Shown: positions 28,090-38,801, counted from the first letter of the stretch. The stretch: 64,000 nucleotides of DNA from Sphingosinicella microcystinivorans (GCF_003634215.1 NZ_RBWX01000009.1:186001-250000), one strand, 5' to 3'. A program made the numbers and translations. The notes: generated from the sequence alone by a model not told the origin.

Positions 28090-29249
28090 GCCGTGCGTCC
28101 CCGCGGCACGTAGGGCGAAGACTTGAGGAAGCGGTTGCGCCGCGTCAGTGCAAGCAGCAGACCCATGCCCATCGAGAGCGCGAGGAACGACGAGCCGCCG
28201 TGGCTGATGAACGGCAGCGTCATGCCCTTTGAAGGCAGCAGGTTCAGGTTCACGCCGATGTTGATCATCGCCTGCCCGCCGATCTGCGTAATGAGCCCCG
28301 CCGCGCCAAGGAACACGAACGGGTCTTCCTCTTCCAGCAGCTGCAGCAGCACGCGCACGATCATCGCGAGAAACAATATGGCGATGGCGGTGCACGCGAT
28401 CGCGCCGAATTCCTCGCCGATCACGGAGAAGATGTAATCGGTGTGCGGCTCGGGCAGCGAGAACTTGTTCTGCCCCTCGCCCGGCCCCGCGCCGAACAGC
28501 CCGCCCGCGCGAAATCCGTCGAGAGCCTTGTCGATCTGATATGTATCGCCGTCGCCGGTGAGGAAGCGGTCGATGCGGCTCGTCACGTGCGGCACGAACA
28601 GATAGGCGACGACGAGCAGACCCGCACCGGCTGCAAGCACGATGCCGAGGATCGCGAAGCTCATGCCGGCAAGCACGGCCTGCACGAGCCACACACCCAC
28701 GAACAGCGCCGACTGGCCGATATCGGGCTGCATCACCAGCATCGCGACGACCAGCACGAGCAGCCCGCACGATACGCTGAGCGCAGGCACGTCGCCGTCA
28801 TCGAAGCGCGAGGCAAGCAGCCAGGCGCTCGTCACCGCAAAAAGCGGCTTCAGGAACTCGGAGGGCTGAAGCTGAAATCCGCCAAGCGCGAGCCAGCGCA
28901 CCGCGCCGTTCGCCTCCGCGCCGAAGAACGGCACGGCGGCAAGCGCCACGATGAACACCAATGTGCCGATCAGCGACAGCCGCTTCGCCCAGGGCACCGT
29001 CAGCATCGAAACGCCGAGCATGACCGGCACACCGAGCAGAATCCAGAAGAGCTGCCGCTTGAAATAATACATGTCGTCGAGCTTCACGCTGCCGCCCGAA
29101 TAGCGGTGCGCCGCCGCAGGAGATGCCGCCGCGACAGCGATGAGCCCGATGCCGATCAGCACGAGTACGAGTGCGAGAAGCGGCCGGTCAATCGTCCAGA
29201 ACCAGCGGCCGAGCAGCGTCTTGTCCGCGCGGCCGAGAGGCGTGCTCAT
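28086..29249 (-). CDS. ftsW: Septal peptidoglycan polymerase FtsW (SEDS)
   Basis: 387 residues with about ten membrane spans. SEDS features include [58 protein letters not shown], and [21 protein letters not shown]. With FtsI it polymerises septal glycan. The start is at 29249, overlapping the murD stop by 4 bp. Upstream in-frame sequence is only read-through inside murD. Confidence 0.96.
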   Translation of the reverse strand: MSTPLGRADKTLLGRWFWTIDRPLLALVLVLIGIGLIAVAAASPAAAHRYSGGSVKLDDMYYFKRQLFWILLGVPVMLGVSMLTVPWAKRLSLIGTLVFIVALAAVPFFGAEANGAVRWLALGGFQLQPSEFLKPLFAVTSAWLLASRFDDGDVPALSVSCGLLVLVVAMLVMQPDIGQSALFVGVWLVQAVLAGMSFAILGIVLAAGAGLLVVAYLFVPHVTSRIDRFLTGDGDTYQIDKALDGFRAGGLFGAGPGEGQNKFSLPEPHTDYIFSVIGEEFGAIACTAIAILFLAMIVRVLLQLLEEEDPFVFLGAAGLITQIGGQAMINIGVNLNLLPSKGMTLPFISHGGSSFLALSMGMGLLLALTRRNRFLKSSPYVPRGRTA

Positions 29250-30577
29250 ACGCCAAGCTCCTGCACGGCGGCCTTGAAGACGTCGCCGCGCTGTTCGAAA
29301 TCCCGAAACTGGTCGTAGGACGCGCAGGCCGGAGACAGGAGCACGACCTCGCCCGGCTTCGCGGCACCCGCCGCCAGTTGCGTCGCCCGCTCCACAGTCC
29401 CCGCCCGGATCACCGGCACATAGGCGCCGAGCAGGTGCGCATAAACCACCTCGGCATCCCCGATCACGTAAGCGGCACGCACATGATCGAGATACGGCAG
29501 ACACGCATCGAGCTCGTCCGTCTTGCGCTTGCCGCCCACGATCCAGTGGATCGCCGGATAGGCTGCAAGCGCGGGCGCGGTCGAGGTCGGGTTCGTGGCC
29601 TTGCTGTCATTGACGTAGAGCACGCCGCCGATTTCCGCGACACGTTCCATGCGGTGCGCAAGACCCGGATAGGTTTCAAGCCCGGCCTTGATCGCAGCGG
29701 CATCGAGGCCGAGCGCCCGCGTCGCCGCAATCGCAGCCACCGCGTTCTGCGCATTGTGCGGCCCGGCGAGCGAAGGCCAATCCGCCTGATAGCCAAGCGG
29801 CTCGCCGTCGATATAGGCCGCACCGTTCACCAGCGAGACGCCTTCGGCAAGAACGGTTTCGAACGACACGGGAACACCGCCCCGCCCCTTTGCAATGGCC
29901 GCCGTATAGTCGTCGTCCGAAAGGAAGATGGCGGTGGCGCCCTCATCCAGCATGTCGAACAGGCGTTCTTTCGACGCGGCGTAACCCGCCATGCCATCGT
30001 AGCGGTCGAGGTGATCGGGCGTGATGTTGGTGAGGATCGCCACGTCGCTGGCGAGGCTCTGCGTCAGGTCGATCTGGAACGAGGAGAGCTCCAGCACGTA
30101 AACGCCGCCGTCGGGCAGGGCGTCCTGCGACAGGATCGGCAGACCGATGTTGCCGCCCATCGCCGCGGGCACACCCGCGTGCGCGAGGATATGATGGATA
30201 AGCGCAGTCGTCGTCGATTTGCCGTTGGTACCTGTGATGCCGACAACCTTGTGCGGCGGCAACTCGGTGCGCGCGTGCGCGAAAAGTTCGATGTCGCCCA
30301 GCACCGGAACGCCCGCCGCCGCGGCGCGCGCGGCCAGCGGATGCGTGTTGAGCGGCACGCCCGGCGACACGACGATGCCGTCGAACGCCGAAAGATCCGC
30401 CGTGTTGATGTCGGCGACGCGCACGTCGTCGGGAAGCGCCGCGCGCTTCTTTTCATCGTCGTCCCACGCCGTGACCGTCGCGCCGGATGCCCGCAAGGCC
30501 TCAACGACGCTCAGCCCGGTACGGGCGAGGCCGAAGACGGCGTAGTGCCGGGTGGAAAAGGCGCGCGCGGTGATCAT
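29246..30577 (-). CDS. murD: UDP-N-acetylmuramoylalanine--D-glutamate ligase
   Basis: 443 residues. The N-terminal Rossmann-like stretch [17 protein letters not shown], the ATP site [43 protein letters not shown], and [13 protein letters not shown] in the C-terminal domain define MurD. It adds D-glutamate to the stem peptide in the cytoplasm. It overlaps the mraY stop by 4 bp. Confidence 0.97.
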   Translation of the reverse strand: MITARAFSTRHYAVFGLARTGLSVVEALRASGATVTAWDDDEKKRAALPDDVRVADINTADLSAFDGIVVSPGVPLNTHPLAARAAAAGVPVLGDIELFAHARTELPPHKVVGITGTNGKSTTTALIHHILAHAGVPAAMGGNIGLPILSQDALPDGGVYVLELSSFQIDLTQSLASDVAILTNITPDHLDRYDGMAGYAASKERLFDMLDEGATAIFLSDDDYTAAIAKGRGGVPVSFETVLAEGVSLVNGAAYIDGEPLGYQADWPSLAGPHNAQNAVAAIAATRALGLDAAAIKAGLETYPGLAHRMERVAEIGGVLYVNDSKATNPTSTAPALAAYPAIHWIVGGKRKTDELDACLPYLDHVRAAYVIGDAEVVYAHLLGAYVPVIRAGTVERATQLAAGAAKPGEVVLLSPACASYDQFRDFEQRGDVFKAAVQELGV

Positions 30578-31644
30578 CTGAGTTTCAGCGTGGCGAGGCC
30601 GGCGAGCGCCAGCACGATGGAGACGATCCAGAAGCGGATGACCACGGTCGATTCGGGCCAGCCCAGCTGTTCGAAATGGTGGTGGATGGGAGCCATCTTG
30701 AAGACGCGTTTACCGGTGAGCTTGAAGCTCGCCACCTGCACGATCACCGAGACGGTTTCCAGCACGAAAAGACCGCCGACGAGGATCAGCACGATTTCGT
30801 GATTCGTGACGACCGCGACCGACCCCAATGCCCCGCCGAGCGCAAGGCTGCCCGTGTCGCCCATGAACACGGCGGCAGGCGGCGCGTTGTACCAGAGGAA
30901 GGCAAGGCAGGCGCCGATCAGCGCGCCGAGGAACACGGTGAGATCGCCCGCGCCGTTCACGAATACGATGCCGAGATAATCCGAAAAGCGGATGTTGCCG
31001 ACGAGGTAGGCGATCAGCGCAAAGGTGAGCGCGGCGATGATTACCGGCATCGTCGCCAGCCCGTCGAGGCCGTCGGTCAGGTTCACCGCATTGCCGAAAC
31101 CGGTGACGATGAACGCCGCGAACAGAATGTAGAATGGCCCGAGATCGAGTCCGAAGTTCGTGAACGGGAAGAACAGCCGCGTATCGGTCACGTCGGTGAT
31201 CGCCCAGCACGCAATGCCCGCGATGATGAATTCCAGAAGCAGCCGCGTGCGCCCGGAAACGCCCTTGTGGCTGCCTTTGGAAACCTTCGAATAATCGTCT
31301 GAAAAGCCGATCGCACCAAAACCCAGTGTCACGAACAGACACGCCCAGACGTAGGGATTTTCCAGGTTCATCCAGAGCAGTGTCGAGATCGTGAGCGAGA
31401 TGAGAATCATCAGCCCGCCCATCGTCGGCGTGCCCCGCTTGGTGAGCAGGTGGCTGGCAGGCCCGTCCTCCCGGATCGGTTGGCCCTTGCCCTGTTTCAG
31501 ACGCAGCCAGTCGATCATTCGCGGGCCGATGATCAGGCCGATGGCAAGCGCCGTGATCACCGCCGCGCCCGAACGGAACGTGATGTAACGGAACAGGTTC
31601 AGAATGCCGGGGAAGTCGAGCGCTTCTGCAAGAATATAAAGCAT
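30574..31644 (-). CDS. mraY: Phospho-MurNAc-pentapeptide translocase
   Basis: 356 residues, a ten-span membrane enzyme. Diagnostic motifs: [50 protein letters not shown], and [14 protein letters not shown]. It makes lipid I on undecaprenyl phosphate. It starts 1 bp after the murF stop (TGA-C-ATG). Confidence 0.98.
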   Translation of the reverse strand: MLYILAEALDFPGILNLFRYITFRSGAAVITALAIGLIIGPRMIDWLRLKQGKGQPIREDGPASHLLTKRGTPTMGGLMILISLTISTLLWMNLENPYVWACLFVTLGFGAIGFSDDYSKVSKGSHKGVSGRTRLLLEFIIAGIACWAITDVTDTRLFFPFTNFGLDLGPFYILFAAFIVTGFGNAVNLTDGLDGLATMPVIIAALTFALIAYLVGNIRFSDYLGIVFVNGAGDLTVFLGALIGACLAFLWYNAPPAAVFMGDTGSLALGGALGSVAVVTNHEIVLILVGGLFVLETVSVIVQVASFKLTGKRVFKMAPIHHHFEQLGWPESTVVIRFWIVSIVLALAGLATLKLR

Positions 31645-31645
31645 G

Positions 31646-33013
31646 TCAGTTGATCCCCCGCAGCGCGCTGGCGATACGCCCGAGCCCGACACTGTTCGAT
31701 GCCTTGAGCAGGATGGCGTCGCCGGCGGCGATGATGTCCGAAAGCGCCGCGCGGGCACCGGCGGCGTCGCTTACGCGAACCACCGCGATTTCGCGAGGGA
31801 GCGCACTCTCCAGCGGGATCGTTTCGTCGCCGACCAGCACCGCTACGTCGACTTTCGCAGCGCTCACGTGCGGCGCAAGCTCGGCGTGCAGACGTTCGCT
31901 CGCATCGCCGAGTTCGCGCATCGGCCCCAGCACGGCGATGCGTCGCGCCGCCTTCGCCGCGCCGAGCACGGCGAGTGAGGCCGCCATCGATGCGGGATTG
32001 GCGTTGTAGCTTTCGTCGATCAGCAGTGCTTCGCCGTCCTTCGCGGGGATACGGTACTGCGCGCCGCGCCCTTCGAGGCCCTGCATCTGCGAAAGGCCGA
32101 GCGCGGCAGCGGCAAGATCGACACCCGCCGCGTGCACTGCGGCGAGCACGGCGAGGCTGTTCGCTATCCAGTGCGCGCCGGGCAGAGGGATACGGTACGC
32201 GACGCGGTTGCCGTCGACATCGGCGATCACCGTCGATCCGCCCGCATCGCTCGCCGACTGCAGCGCGCGCACATCCGCGCCCGCACCGCTGCCGAAGCTG
32301 AAGATGCGTGCCGCGTGCCGTTCCGCCTTGGCGCGCAGGCGGGCGTAATGCGGGCTGTCGAACGGCAGCACGGCAACGCCGCCCGGTTCGAGTCCCTCGA
32401 AGATTTCGCCCTTCGCGTCGGCAATCGCTTCCTCGTTTTCAAAGAAGGCGAGATGCGCGGAGGTCACCCACGTCACCACGGCAACCTGCGGGCGCACGAG
32501 GCGTGTGAGCGCGGCGAGTTCGCCCGTGTGGTTCATGCCCATTTCGAACACCGCCAGACGCGCGTCCCGCGGCATCCGCGCAAGGCTCAGCGGCACGCCG
32601 GTGTGATTGTTGTAACTCTTCACCGACCAGTGCGTGTGCTCGGGCTCGATTTCCTGAAACGCGTGGCGGAGCGCTTCCTTCACGCTCGTCTTGCCGACAC
32701 TGCCGGTCACGCCCACGATTGTCGCGCCCACGCGGTCACGCCCTGCGCGCCCAAGCGCCTGCAAAGCCTCGAAGCTGTCGGGAACGCGCACGTTCGGGTA
32801 CGCGCAATCCTCGCTGACGAGGAATCCCGCCGCGCCCTTTTCGTGTGCGCCTTCGATGAAGCGATGTCCGTCCGTCGCCTCGCCCTTCATCGCGATGAAC
32901 AGTTCGCCGCCGATGATTTCACGCGAATCGAACGTCACCCCCTCGGCAACGAACTCGCCGCTCGAGGTTCCGCCGGTGGCGCCCGCGATTTCGGCCGCCG
33001 TCCACAAGCTCAT
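31646..33013 (-). CDS. murF: UDP-MurNAc-tripeptide--D-alanyl-D-alanine ligase
   Basis: 455 residues from [15 protein letters not shown]. It has [14 protein letters not shown] (P-loop), [20 protein letters not shown], and [17 protein letters not shown], all typical of MurF. It adds the Ddl product to the UDP-linked tripeptide. The start at 33013 overlaps the murE stop by 4 bp; an in-frame ATG three codons upstream is less likely. Confidence 0.97.
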   Translation of the reverse strand: MSLWTAAEIAGATGGTSSGEFVAEGVTFDSREIIGGELFIAMKGEATDGHRFIEGAHEKGAAGFLVSEDCAYPNVRVPDSFEALQALGRAGRDRVGATIVGVTGSVGKTSVKEALRHAFQEIEPEHTHWSVKSYNNHTGVPLSLARMPRDARLAVFEMGMNHTGELAALTRLVRPQVAVVTWVTSAHLAFFENEEAIADAKGEIFEGLEPGGVAVLPFDSPHYARLRAKAERHAARIFSFGSGAGADVRALQSASDAGGSTVIADVDGNRVAYRIPLPGAHWIANSLAVLAAVHAAGVDLAAAALGLSQMQGLEGRGAQYRIPAKDGEALLIDESYNANPASMAASLAVLGAAKAARRIAVLGPMRELGDASERLHAELAPHVSAAKVDVAVLVGDETIPLESALPREIAVVRVSDAAGARAALSDIIAAGDAILLKASNSVGLGRIASALRGIN

Positions 33014-34425
33014 GCCGCGCACTCGCGCGCGACCGCCACATCGTCAAAGGGCAGGATGCGATCTCCCACGATCTGCCCCTGCTCGTGCCCCTTGCCTGCG
33101 ATGAGCACGATGTCGCCCGCGCCCGCCGCCGCGATCGCGGCCGCAATCGCGCTGCGCCGGTCGCCGATCTCGGTCGCGCCCGGTGCCGCCGCCATGATCT
33201 CGGCGCGGATCGTCGCCGGGTCTTCGGAGCGGGGGTTGTCGTCGGTCACGTAGACAACGTCGGCGAGTTGTGTCGCGACCTTGCCCATCTCGGGGCGCTT
33301 GCCCTTGTCACGGTCGCCGCCCGCGCCCAGCACAATGTGCAGCCTGTCCTTGGCGTGCGGCCTCAGCGCTTCGATCGCCGCGCGAATCGCATCCGGCGTG
33401 TGCGCGTAATCCACGTAAATCGGCGCTCCCGCGCGCGTCAGCGCTGCACGCTCCAGCCGCCCACGCACCGGCACGAGCCGGGAAAGATGTCCAAGCGTCG
33501 TCGCGACATCGCCGCCGGTCGCGATCACCAATCCAGCCGCCACGAGCGCGTTCGCCGCCTGGTACGCCCCGATCAGCGGCAGTTCGACCCTCTTCTCGGT
33601 ACCATTCGCCGCGATCATCAGCGTCTGGCCAAGCTGGTTCGGCGTCCGCGAAACGAGCCGCAGCGCGTCCCCTTTCGTGCCGACCGTAAGCACGTTCAGC
33701 CCCCGCGCCTTCGCCGTCGCGATCACCTGGTCGGAAACCCCGTCGTCAGCCCAGATCACCGCGGTGCCGTCGCTGTCCGTCACCTCGGTGAACAGCCGCA
33801 GCTTGGCTTCGAGATAGGCCTCCATCGTCTCGTGATAATCGAGATGATCGCGGCTGAGATTCGTGAATGCCCCGGCGCGGACCGGCAGCCCCTCGGTGCG
33901 ATACTGCGCGAGACCATGGCTCGACGCTTCGAAGCTCGCGTGCGTCACGCCCTCGCGCGCCAGACCCGCCATGTTGGACAGGAACGTCACCACGTCGGGC
34001 GTCGTCAGGCCGGTCGAGATCTGCTCGTCGGCGGTCGTCACGCCCAGCGTTCCGATCGATGCGGAAACATGCCCCGCCATCCGCCAAAGCTGGCGCGTCA
34101 ATTCCGCCGTGGAGGTCTTTCCGTTGGTGCCCGTCACCGCGACTGTCGTTGCCGGGAACGGTGCGAAGAACTTCGCCGCCAGCGCGGCAAAGCGGCGTCG
34201 GGGTTCGGGGTCAGCGATGTGAAGCGCGCCCTCGACCTTCGCCTCGGGCCGGGCCACCACCGCCACCGCGCCGAATTTCACCGCCTCGGCAATGAAATCC
34301 TCGCCGTTGAAGCGCGTCCCCGGGAAGGCGCCGAAGATCGTGCCGGGCGCGACCTTCCGGTGATCGATCGCAAAGCCGGTGACGGTTTCAGTGTTGCCGC
34401 TATCCACGAGATCCTTGAGGCGCAT
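33010..34425 (-). CDS. murE: UDP-MurNAc-dipeptide--meso-diaminopimelate ligase
   Basis: 471 residues. The ATP site is AVTGTNGKTSTAELTRQLW. The specificity motif DDNPRSED, with the DNPR that recognises meso-diaminopimelate, predicts a Gram-negative DAP-type stem. Other features: FEASSHGLAQYR and YVDYAHTPDAI. It starts 3 bp after the ftsI stop, a simple gap rather than an overlap. Confidence 0.97.
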   Translation of the reverse strand: MRLKDLVDSGNTETVTGFAIDHRKVAPGTIFGAFPGTRFNGEDFIAEAVKFGAVAVVARPEAKVEGALHIADPEPRRRFAALAAKFFAPFPATTVAVTGTNGKTSTAELTRQLWRMAGHVSASIGTLGVTTADEQISTGLTTPDVVTFLSNMAGLAREGVTHASFEASSHGLAQYRTEGLPVRAGAFTNLSRDHLDYHETMEAYLEAKLRLFTEVTDSDGTAVIWADDGVSDQVIATAKARGLNVLTVGTKGDALRLVSRTPNQLGQTLMIAANGTEKRVELPLIGAYQAANALVAAGLVIATGGDVATTLGHLSRLVPVRGRLERAALTRAGAPIYVDYAHTPDAIRAAIEALRPHAKDRLHIVLGAGGDRDKGKRPEMGKVATQLADVVYVTDDNPRSEDPATIRAEIMAAAPGATEIGDRRSAIAAAIAAAGAGDIVLIAGKGHEQGQIVGDRILPFDDVAVARECAA

Positions 34426-34428
34426 TCC

Positions 34429-36126
34429 TTATCCGGTCGGCTGCTTGCCCTGGACGTATGCCAGAAGCGGGTTGAGATCGACATCGCGCACATCGCTCGG
34501 CGCGACACCAAGAACCGGTGCGATGCGGGTGATGACCTTTGAAACCACGGGCGCCGCGTTCCAGCCGGCGCCGCGGAAGCCGTAGGTTTCCTTGGTGCCC
34601 TTGGGTTCATCCAGAATGGCGATCACGACATATTTCGGGTCGTCCATCGGGAACGCTCCCGCGAACGTCGTCACCATCGCGTTGCGGTTGTAGCGTCCGC
34701 CATCGGGCTTTTCCGCCGTGCCGGTCTTGCCGCCGACACGATAACCCGGCGCTTCGGCCTGCTTGCCAGTGCCATGCGTCACCACGAGACGCAGCATTGT
34801 CCGCATTGTCCGCGACGCTTCCTCGCTGAAGACACGGCGGCCCTTCCCGACCCCTCCGCCTTGAACCTTCAGAAGCGTGGCGGGCCTCCAGACGCCGCCG
34901 TTGACGAGTGCCGCATAGGCACTGGCAAGATGGAGGGGCGTGATCGCGATGCCGTGGCCATAGCTTACGGTCATCGTGGCGAGTTCGCCCCATTGAGCCG
35001 GATAGAGCGTGCGCCCGCGCTCCTTGAGTTCGATCTCCACGGGCTCCAGAAAGCCGAGTTCTTTCAGGAATTCCTGTTGCCGCGCAGAACCGATCTGCTG
35101 CGCGATCTGCGCGGTCCCGATATTCGACGAATACATGAAGATTTCGGGGATCGTCAGCCAGCGCGCCTTGGGGTGGTCGTCGCGAATGCGGAAGCGCCCC
35201 ATCTGCAGCGGATGCGTCGCGTCATATTTCTGCGACATCGAGGTGACGACGCCCGTATCGAGCGCCATGCCCATCGTCAGCGCCTTGAACGTCGATCCAA
35301 GTTCGTAAACGCCGAGTGTCGCGCGGTTGAAGATCGCGTCGGGGCTGACGGCGCCGGCCTTGTTGGGATTGAGTTCGGGCAGCGAGGCGAGCGCGATCAC
35401 TTCGCCCGTATGCACGTCCATCACGATGCCCGACGCGCCGATGGCGCTGTGCTTCGTCATTGCCGTCTGCAGCTCGCTCTCCACGGCGTGCTGCACGCGC
35501 GCATCGATGGCGAGTTCGAGCGGCTTGTCGCGCATTTCGGGATCGGTGAGCCGGTCCTGGTAGGCGCGCTCCATGCCCGCCTGCCCCACACCGTCGACAT
35601 TGGTGTAGCCGATGACGTGCGCGGCCAGGAACTGGTTGGGATAAATACGTTCCTGCTCGCGCTCCAGCACCAGCCCCGGCTCACCGATAGCGTTTATCGC
35701 CTTGGCCTCGGCGGGCAGAATCCGCCGCTGGATGTAGCGATATTTCCCGTGATGCGTGATTTCCTTGTAGATCGGCAGCGCACTCTCGCGGCCGAGCACC
35801 TTCGCGATCCGGCGCGCCAGCACTTCGGGATCGCCGACCACCGCCTGCGGACGCACGGCGAGCGCGAACGCATCGAACGTGGTCGCAAGGTCCGCACCGT
35901 TGCGGTCGACGATGTCCGCACGCGGCGGCATGAACGCGATCTGCCGCGTCGCGGCAACCGCGCTCGATCCGGTCAGGGAAAGTTCGCCAAGGCGAAGTCC
36001 GATGATGCCCACCAGCCCGGTGAACAGCATGATGCCGATCATGAGCCGTTGCCGCGACCGCGCCAGCTGCGCCTGCCGCTTTCCGGCAAGCTGAATCCGA
36101 AGCTGGCGTTGCGCGGCCGGGCTCAC
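34429..36126 (-). CDS. ftsI: Septal peptidoglycan transpeptidase FtsI (PBP3)
   Basis: 565 residues. A short cytoplasmic tail and one membrane span (about 25-45) precede the pedestal domain. Class B PBP motifs are present in order: the SxxK serine in LGSTFKALTMG, SSN in FMYSSNIGTAQ, and KTGT in VGGKTGTAEK. It cross-links septal peptidoglycan with FtsW. The ATG overlaps the ftsL stop by 4 bp. Confidence 0.97.
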   Translation of the reverse strand: MSPAAQRQLRIQLAGKRQAQLARSRQRLMIGIMLFTGLVGIIGLRLGELSLTGSSAVAATRQIAFMPPRADIVDRNGADLATTFDAFALAVRPQAVVGDPEVLARRIAKVLGRESALPIYKEITHHGKYRYIQRRILPAEAKAINAIGEPGLVLEREQERIYPNQFLAAHVIGYTNVDGVGQAGMERAYQDRLTDPEMRDKPLELAIDARVQHAVESELQTAMTKHSAIGASGIVMDVHTGEVIALASLPELNPNKAGAVSPDAIFNRATLGVYELGSTFKALTMGMALDTGVVTSMSQKYDATHPLQMGRFRIRDDHPKARWLTIPEIFMYSSNIGTAQIAQQIGSARQQEFLKELGFLEPVEIELKERGRTLYPAQWGELATMTVSYGHGIAITPLHLASAYAALVNGGVWRPATLLKVQGGGVGKGRRVFSEEASRTMRTMLRLVVTHGTGKQAEAPGYRVGGKTGTAEKPDGGRYNRNAMVTTFAGAFPMDDPKYVVIAILDEPKGTKETYGFRGAGWNAAPVVSKVITRIAPVLGVAPSDVRDVDLNPLLAYVQGKQPTG

Positions 36127-36644
36127 CGCAGCGACACGCGGGTCAGCGACGCGCGCTCGTCATCTGCGGCAGCGTCGATCTCGGCAACGAAGCTCGCGGA
36201 AAACAGCCCGGTGTCCGGGCGCTCGCGCAGAACCGGGAGCCGGGGCTTCGCCGCCTGTTCAAGCGATGCGACCTGCACCTCGCGCGGGGCCGGTGCCGGC
36301 GCGGGCAGCTCTACGTTGGCAAGGCGCACGTCCGCGGGCAGCGCGTCGGGCTGATGCGGCCGCACAAGGCTCGCGAGTTGCACTTCGCTTTCTAGAATCT
36401 GCCCCGCCTTCGGCGCGTTGAGCGCCAGCGCCGACGCGTTCCAGCGTTCAAGCTGCGGCAGGTTGGAGCGGACACGGAGTTCCGCTTCCAGCGCGCGGAT
36501 ATCGCGGCGGTCGGTGGCGATCTGCCGTTCCAGCTTCGCGATGCCGCTGCGCTCTGCGCCCACGCTGTAGCTGACGAGATAAAGGCCGAGGCCCGTTCCC
36601 AGCGTCACGAGGGCAAGACCGGCGGAGCCAAGCGAGCGGATCAT
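36123..36644 (-). CDS. ftsL: Cell division protein FtsL-like
   Basis: 173 residues. One membrane span (about residues 5-28) is followed by a heptad-like helix ([40 protein letters not shown]), the usual FtsL core, and then a longer Pro/Ala-rich periplasmic tail (about 95-173) absent from the 121-residue E. coli protein. The identification rests on fold and on position between rsmH and ftsI. It overlaps both neighbours by 4 bp. Confidence 0.88.
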   Translation of the reverse strand: MIRSLGSAGLALVTLGTGLGLYLVSYSVGAERSGIAKLERQIATDRRDIRALEAELRVRSNLPQLERWNASALALNAPKAGQILESEVQLASLVRPHQPDALPADVRLANVELPAPAPAPREVQVASLEQAAKPRLPVLRERPDTGLFSASFVAEIDAAADDERASLTRVSLR

Positions 36645-37585
36645 GCGTCATCCTTCCATGCGGGTGCATCGGTGCGCGTGCCGATACGGAGTGTGGCTGA
36701 GCGGGCGCGCGGGTTCGCCGCGATTTCCGCTGCATCTGGTCGAACGGCTTTCGCCGCCTGAAATGTCGGCGCGGACCCCCCGATCCGCGCCTCGGGCAAG
36801 TGGCGCGAGCCCTGCGGGTCACCCCCGCTGCGCGTGCGCAGGAAGCGCTTCACCGCCCTGTCCTCAAGACTGTGGAAACTCACCACGGCGAGCCGCCCGC
36901 CGGGACGCAGCAGGCGTTCCGCCGCGCGAAGACCTGCATCGAGTTCGCCGAGTTCGTCGTTCACCGCGATACGCAGCGCCTGGAAGGTGCGCGTCGCCGG
37001 GTCCTTAGGCGCGCCAGGCCGGTGGCCAAGCGCCTTGCGGACAAGCGCGGCGAGTTCGCCGGTGCGCGCAATCGGGCGTGCGGCCACGATGTGGCTCGCA
37101 ACACGGCGGGAGCGCGGCTCCTCGCCGTAGCGGTAGAGGATGTCGGCAAGCGCCGTCTCGTCCATCGTGTTCACGAGGTCGGCAGCGCTCGGCCCCTCGT
37201 TTGACATGCGCATGTCGAGCGGGCCGTCGGCCTGGAACGAAAAGCCGCGGGCCGCCTGATCGATCTGCATCGAGGAGACGCCGATATCGAGCATGATCGC
37301 GTCCACGGTCGAAACGCCGCGCGCTTCGAGCGCACGGTCCATCAGCGAGAACCGCTCGTGGACGAGCGTCAGCCGCTCGGGATTCGCGCGTGCCAGCGCC
37401 TCGCCGGTCGCAATCGCGGTCGGATCGCGATCAAACGCATAGACGTGCGCCGCGCCCGCTGAGAGCACGGCTTTCGTGTAGCCGCCGGCACCGAATGTGC
37501 CGTCGACAACGCTTGCACCAGGGATGGGAGAAATACCGGCGAGCACTGCTTCAAGGAGAACGGGGATATGAGGGGCCGCCGTCAT
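36641..37585 (-). CDS. rsmH: 16S rRNA (cytosine-1402 N4)-methyltransferase
   Basis: 314 residues. The SAM-binding start [69 protein letters not shown], and [16 protein letters not shown] identify RsmH (MraW), which methylates C1402 in the ribosomal P site. It overlaps mraZ upstream and ftsL downstream by 4 bp each. Confidence 0.97.
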   Translation of the reverse strand: MTAAPHIPVLLEAVLAGISPIPGASVVDGTFGAGGYTKAVLSAGAAHVYAFDRDPTAIATGEALARANPERLTLVHERFSLMDRALEARGVSTVDAIMLDIGVSSMQIDQAARGFSFQADGPLDMRMSNEGPSAADLVNTMDETALADILYRYGEEPRSRRVASHIVAARPIARTGELAALVRKALGHRPGAPKDPATRTFQALRIAVNDELGELDAGLRAAERLLRPGGRLAVVSFHSLEDRAVKRFLRTRSGGDPQGSRHLPEARIGGSAPTFQAAKAVRPDAAEIAANPRARSATLRIGTRTDAPAWKDDA

Positions 37586-38079
37586 ATCGCCTCTCCACGC
37601 TCTTTCAAGAGATTGCGGACATGAAAAACCGTGGCGGGGTCGGCACGGTCGGACGCGAGCAGCGCTTTCGGGTCCCAGATCTCGAAATAGTCGGCGAACG
37701 CAAGGAAGCAGGCGAGCCGATCGATGCCCGCGGCCTCGCGGGTTGCGGCGGGGAGCACGATCCGCCCGTTGGCATCATAGGGGAGCGGTTCGACGAAGCT
37801 GAATTCGCGCTGCAGGGCGGCGGCGCGTTCCGCCTCCTGCTCCGGCGTGAAGCGGCGTTCGATCTGCTGGTAGATGAAGTCGTTGTAGTAGGCGTCGTAG
37901 GCGCGGATGTGGTTCGGTTCGAACCGCAGGGACAGGGTGACCTCCTTCACGGCGGAGCGCGCTTCGATCGTGGAACGGTAGCCGGCAGGGATCGACAGCC
38001 GCCCTTTGGCGTCGACTGCGTTGATCGCAAATCCCTTGAACAAATCCCGTTTCACGCGCGGCTTCCAATCAGCGGGCAA
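37582..38079 (-). CDS. mraZ: MraZ, transcriptional regulator of the dcw cluster
   Basis: 165 residues from a TTG at 38079. It has the two AbrB-like MraZ halves, with the DXXXR signature in [14 protein letters not shown] and again in [19 protein letters not shown]. It represses the dcw promoter in E. coli. The start is uncertain: the TTG has GGGGA five bases upstream, while a GTG at 38055 ([14 protein letters not shown]) has GGAAG six bases upstream and gives a more usual N-terminus. No ATG is in frame near either. The predicted operator lies about 90-125 bp upstream. Confidence 0.92.
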   Translation of the reverse strand: MPADWKPRVKRDLFKGFAINAVDAKGRLSIPAGYRSTIEARSAVKEVTLSLRFEPNHIRAYDAYYNDFIYQQIERRFTPEQEAERAAALQREFSFVEPLPYDANGRIVLPAATREAAGIDRLACFLAFADYFEIWDPKALLASDRADPATVFHVRNLLKERGEAI

Positions 38080-38169
38080 TGCAATCCCCGGCCGCGAAAC
38101 CCGAAAGGCTAACGCGTTAGGCCAGTACCGAGGGCTGAATCCCCGCTCCCCTGTGGAAAACGGAGTATC

Positions 38170-38205
38170 ATGGGTATTTCATGGGTTTCAATGGGAATTT
38201 ATGGG
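38170..38205 (+). promoter_or_regulatory. MraZ operator: four TGGG direct repeats
   Basis: Four ATGGG units begin at 38170, 38181, 38191 and 38201, so spacing is 11, 10 and 10 bp, one helical turn. MraZ is known to bind TGGG repeats spaced by about one turn. The repeats sit over the spacer and -35 of the predicted dcw promoter, which suits repression by steric block. They read TGGG on the strand opposite mraZ. Confidence 0.7.
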
Positions 38206-38299
38206 ATTTGATGTTTTTCGCGTGGATTTTCGCTGAATCCCGTGGGTTTACGGAGGTGAAACAATAGCAAGCAGGCCCGCGCGCGGGTGCGCACAGGCC

Positions 38300-38308
38300 T
38301 GTGGATAA
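38300..38308 (+). promoter_or_regulatory. DnaA-box consensus 9-mer
   Basis: TGTGGATAA, the complement of TTATCCACA, is an exact DnaA-box consensus. A relaxed match TGTGGAAAA (complement TTTTCCACA, fits TTWTNCACA) lies at 38152-38160 near the predicted start of the dcw transcript. No cluster large enough for an origin is seen. Binding by DnaA is unproven. Confidence 0.45.
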
Positions 38309-38340
38309 GTCGGTGTGTGAAATACGGCGGTGAGTCGCCG

Positions 38341-38613
38341 TCAGATTTCGGTCAGATTCTTGCTCTCGTCGATCACGAGCGGGTCGGTCAGCGGCTCCGG
38401 CGTATCGAGCGGCGGCGTTTGCAGCACCGATGGCGGCAGCTCGGGGGCCGGCTCGGCGTTTTTGTCAGCGCCCGGCGCCACACCCAGCGTCGCGAGCGGA
38501 TCTTCTTTCGCTTTCGGTTCGGGTTCAACTGGCGGGCGCAGCAGGATCGCTGCTGCCATGACCAGCAAAAACACCAAAGCAAGGCCGGTGAGGCCCAGGC
38601 GCACTCGATTCAT
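38341..38613 (-). CDS. Hypothetical single-span anchored protein (90 aa)
   Basis: 90 residues from the ATG at 38613, with AAGGA five bases upstream. One membrane span (about 7-28, LTGLALVFLLVMAAAILLRPP) precedes a Pro/Glu-rich, low-complexity tail (KAKEDPLATLGV, PLDTPEPLTDPLVIDESKNLTEI). I recognise no family. A longer in-frame extension upstream lacks a ribosome site. It lies directly upstream of the dcw promoter on the same strand, so read-through into dcw is possible. Confidence 0.7.
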   Translation of the reverse strand: MNRVRLGLTGLALVFLLVMAAAILLRPPVEPEPKAKEDPLATLGVAPGADKNAEPAPELPPSVLQTPPLDTPEPLTDPLVIDESKNLTEI

Positions 38614-38801
38614 TTTATCCTTGTCTTCAGTTTGTCGGGCGACCCCTCCACGCGCGACTGTGCCTTTATAGGTAGTGCAGCCAGCCGCCCATGTCGAGTG
38701 ATCCCCATTTACGCACGCCTCGCCTATCATCCTTCGGAAGTGACAGCGCATGTGCCGGGCTTATGGATAGACCCGAACACGACAGACGAAGGAACGGCCC
38801 C

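Larger units (their letters stand above)
38080..38340 (-). promoter_or_regulatory. dcw promoter region upstream of mraZ
   Basis: 261 bp without a gene. On the minus strand a -35 TTGAAA (plus 38186-38191) and a -10 GATACT (38164-38169), 16 bp apart, fit a housekeeping promoter; the start would be near 38157. TGGG repeats cover this core. Also present are GANTC sites (38137-38141 and 38235-38239), DnaA-box-like 9-mers (38152-38160 and 38300-38308), and a 12-bp palindrome CTAACGCGTTAG (38109-38120) in the leader. Confidence 0.6.

Noticed and set aside
38271-38305. GC-rich hairpin (CAGGCC with GGCCTG) as terminator of the 90-residue protein gene.
   Set aside because: The stem is interrupted and no T-run follows on the minus strand, so I did not list it.
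38080-38340. A replication origin at the DnaA-box-like sites.
   Set aside because: Only two boxes are seen, no dnaA/parAB/gidA neighbours occur, and the location is a gene promoter.
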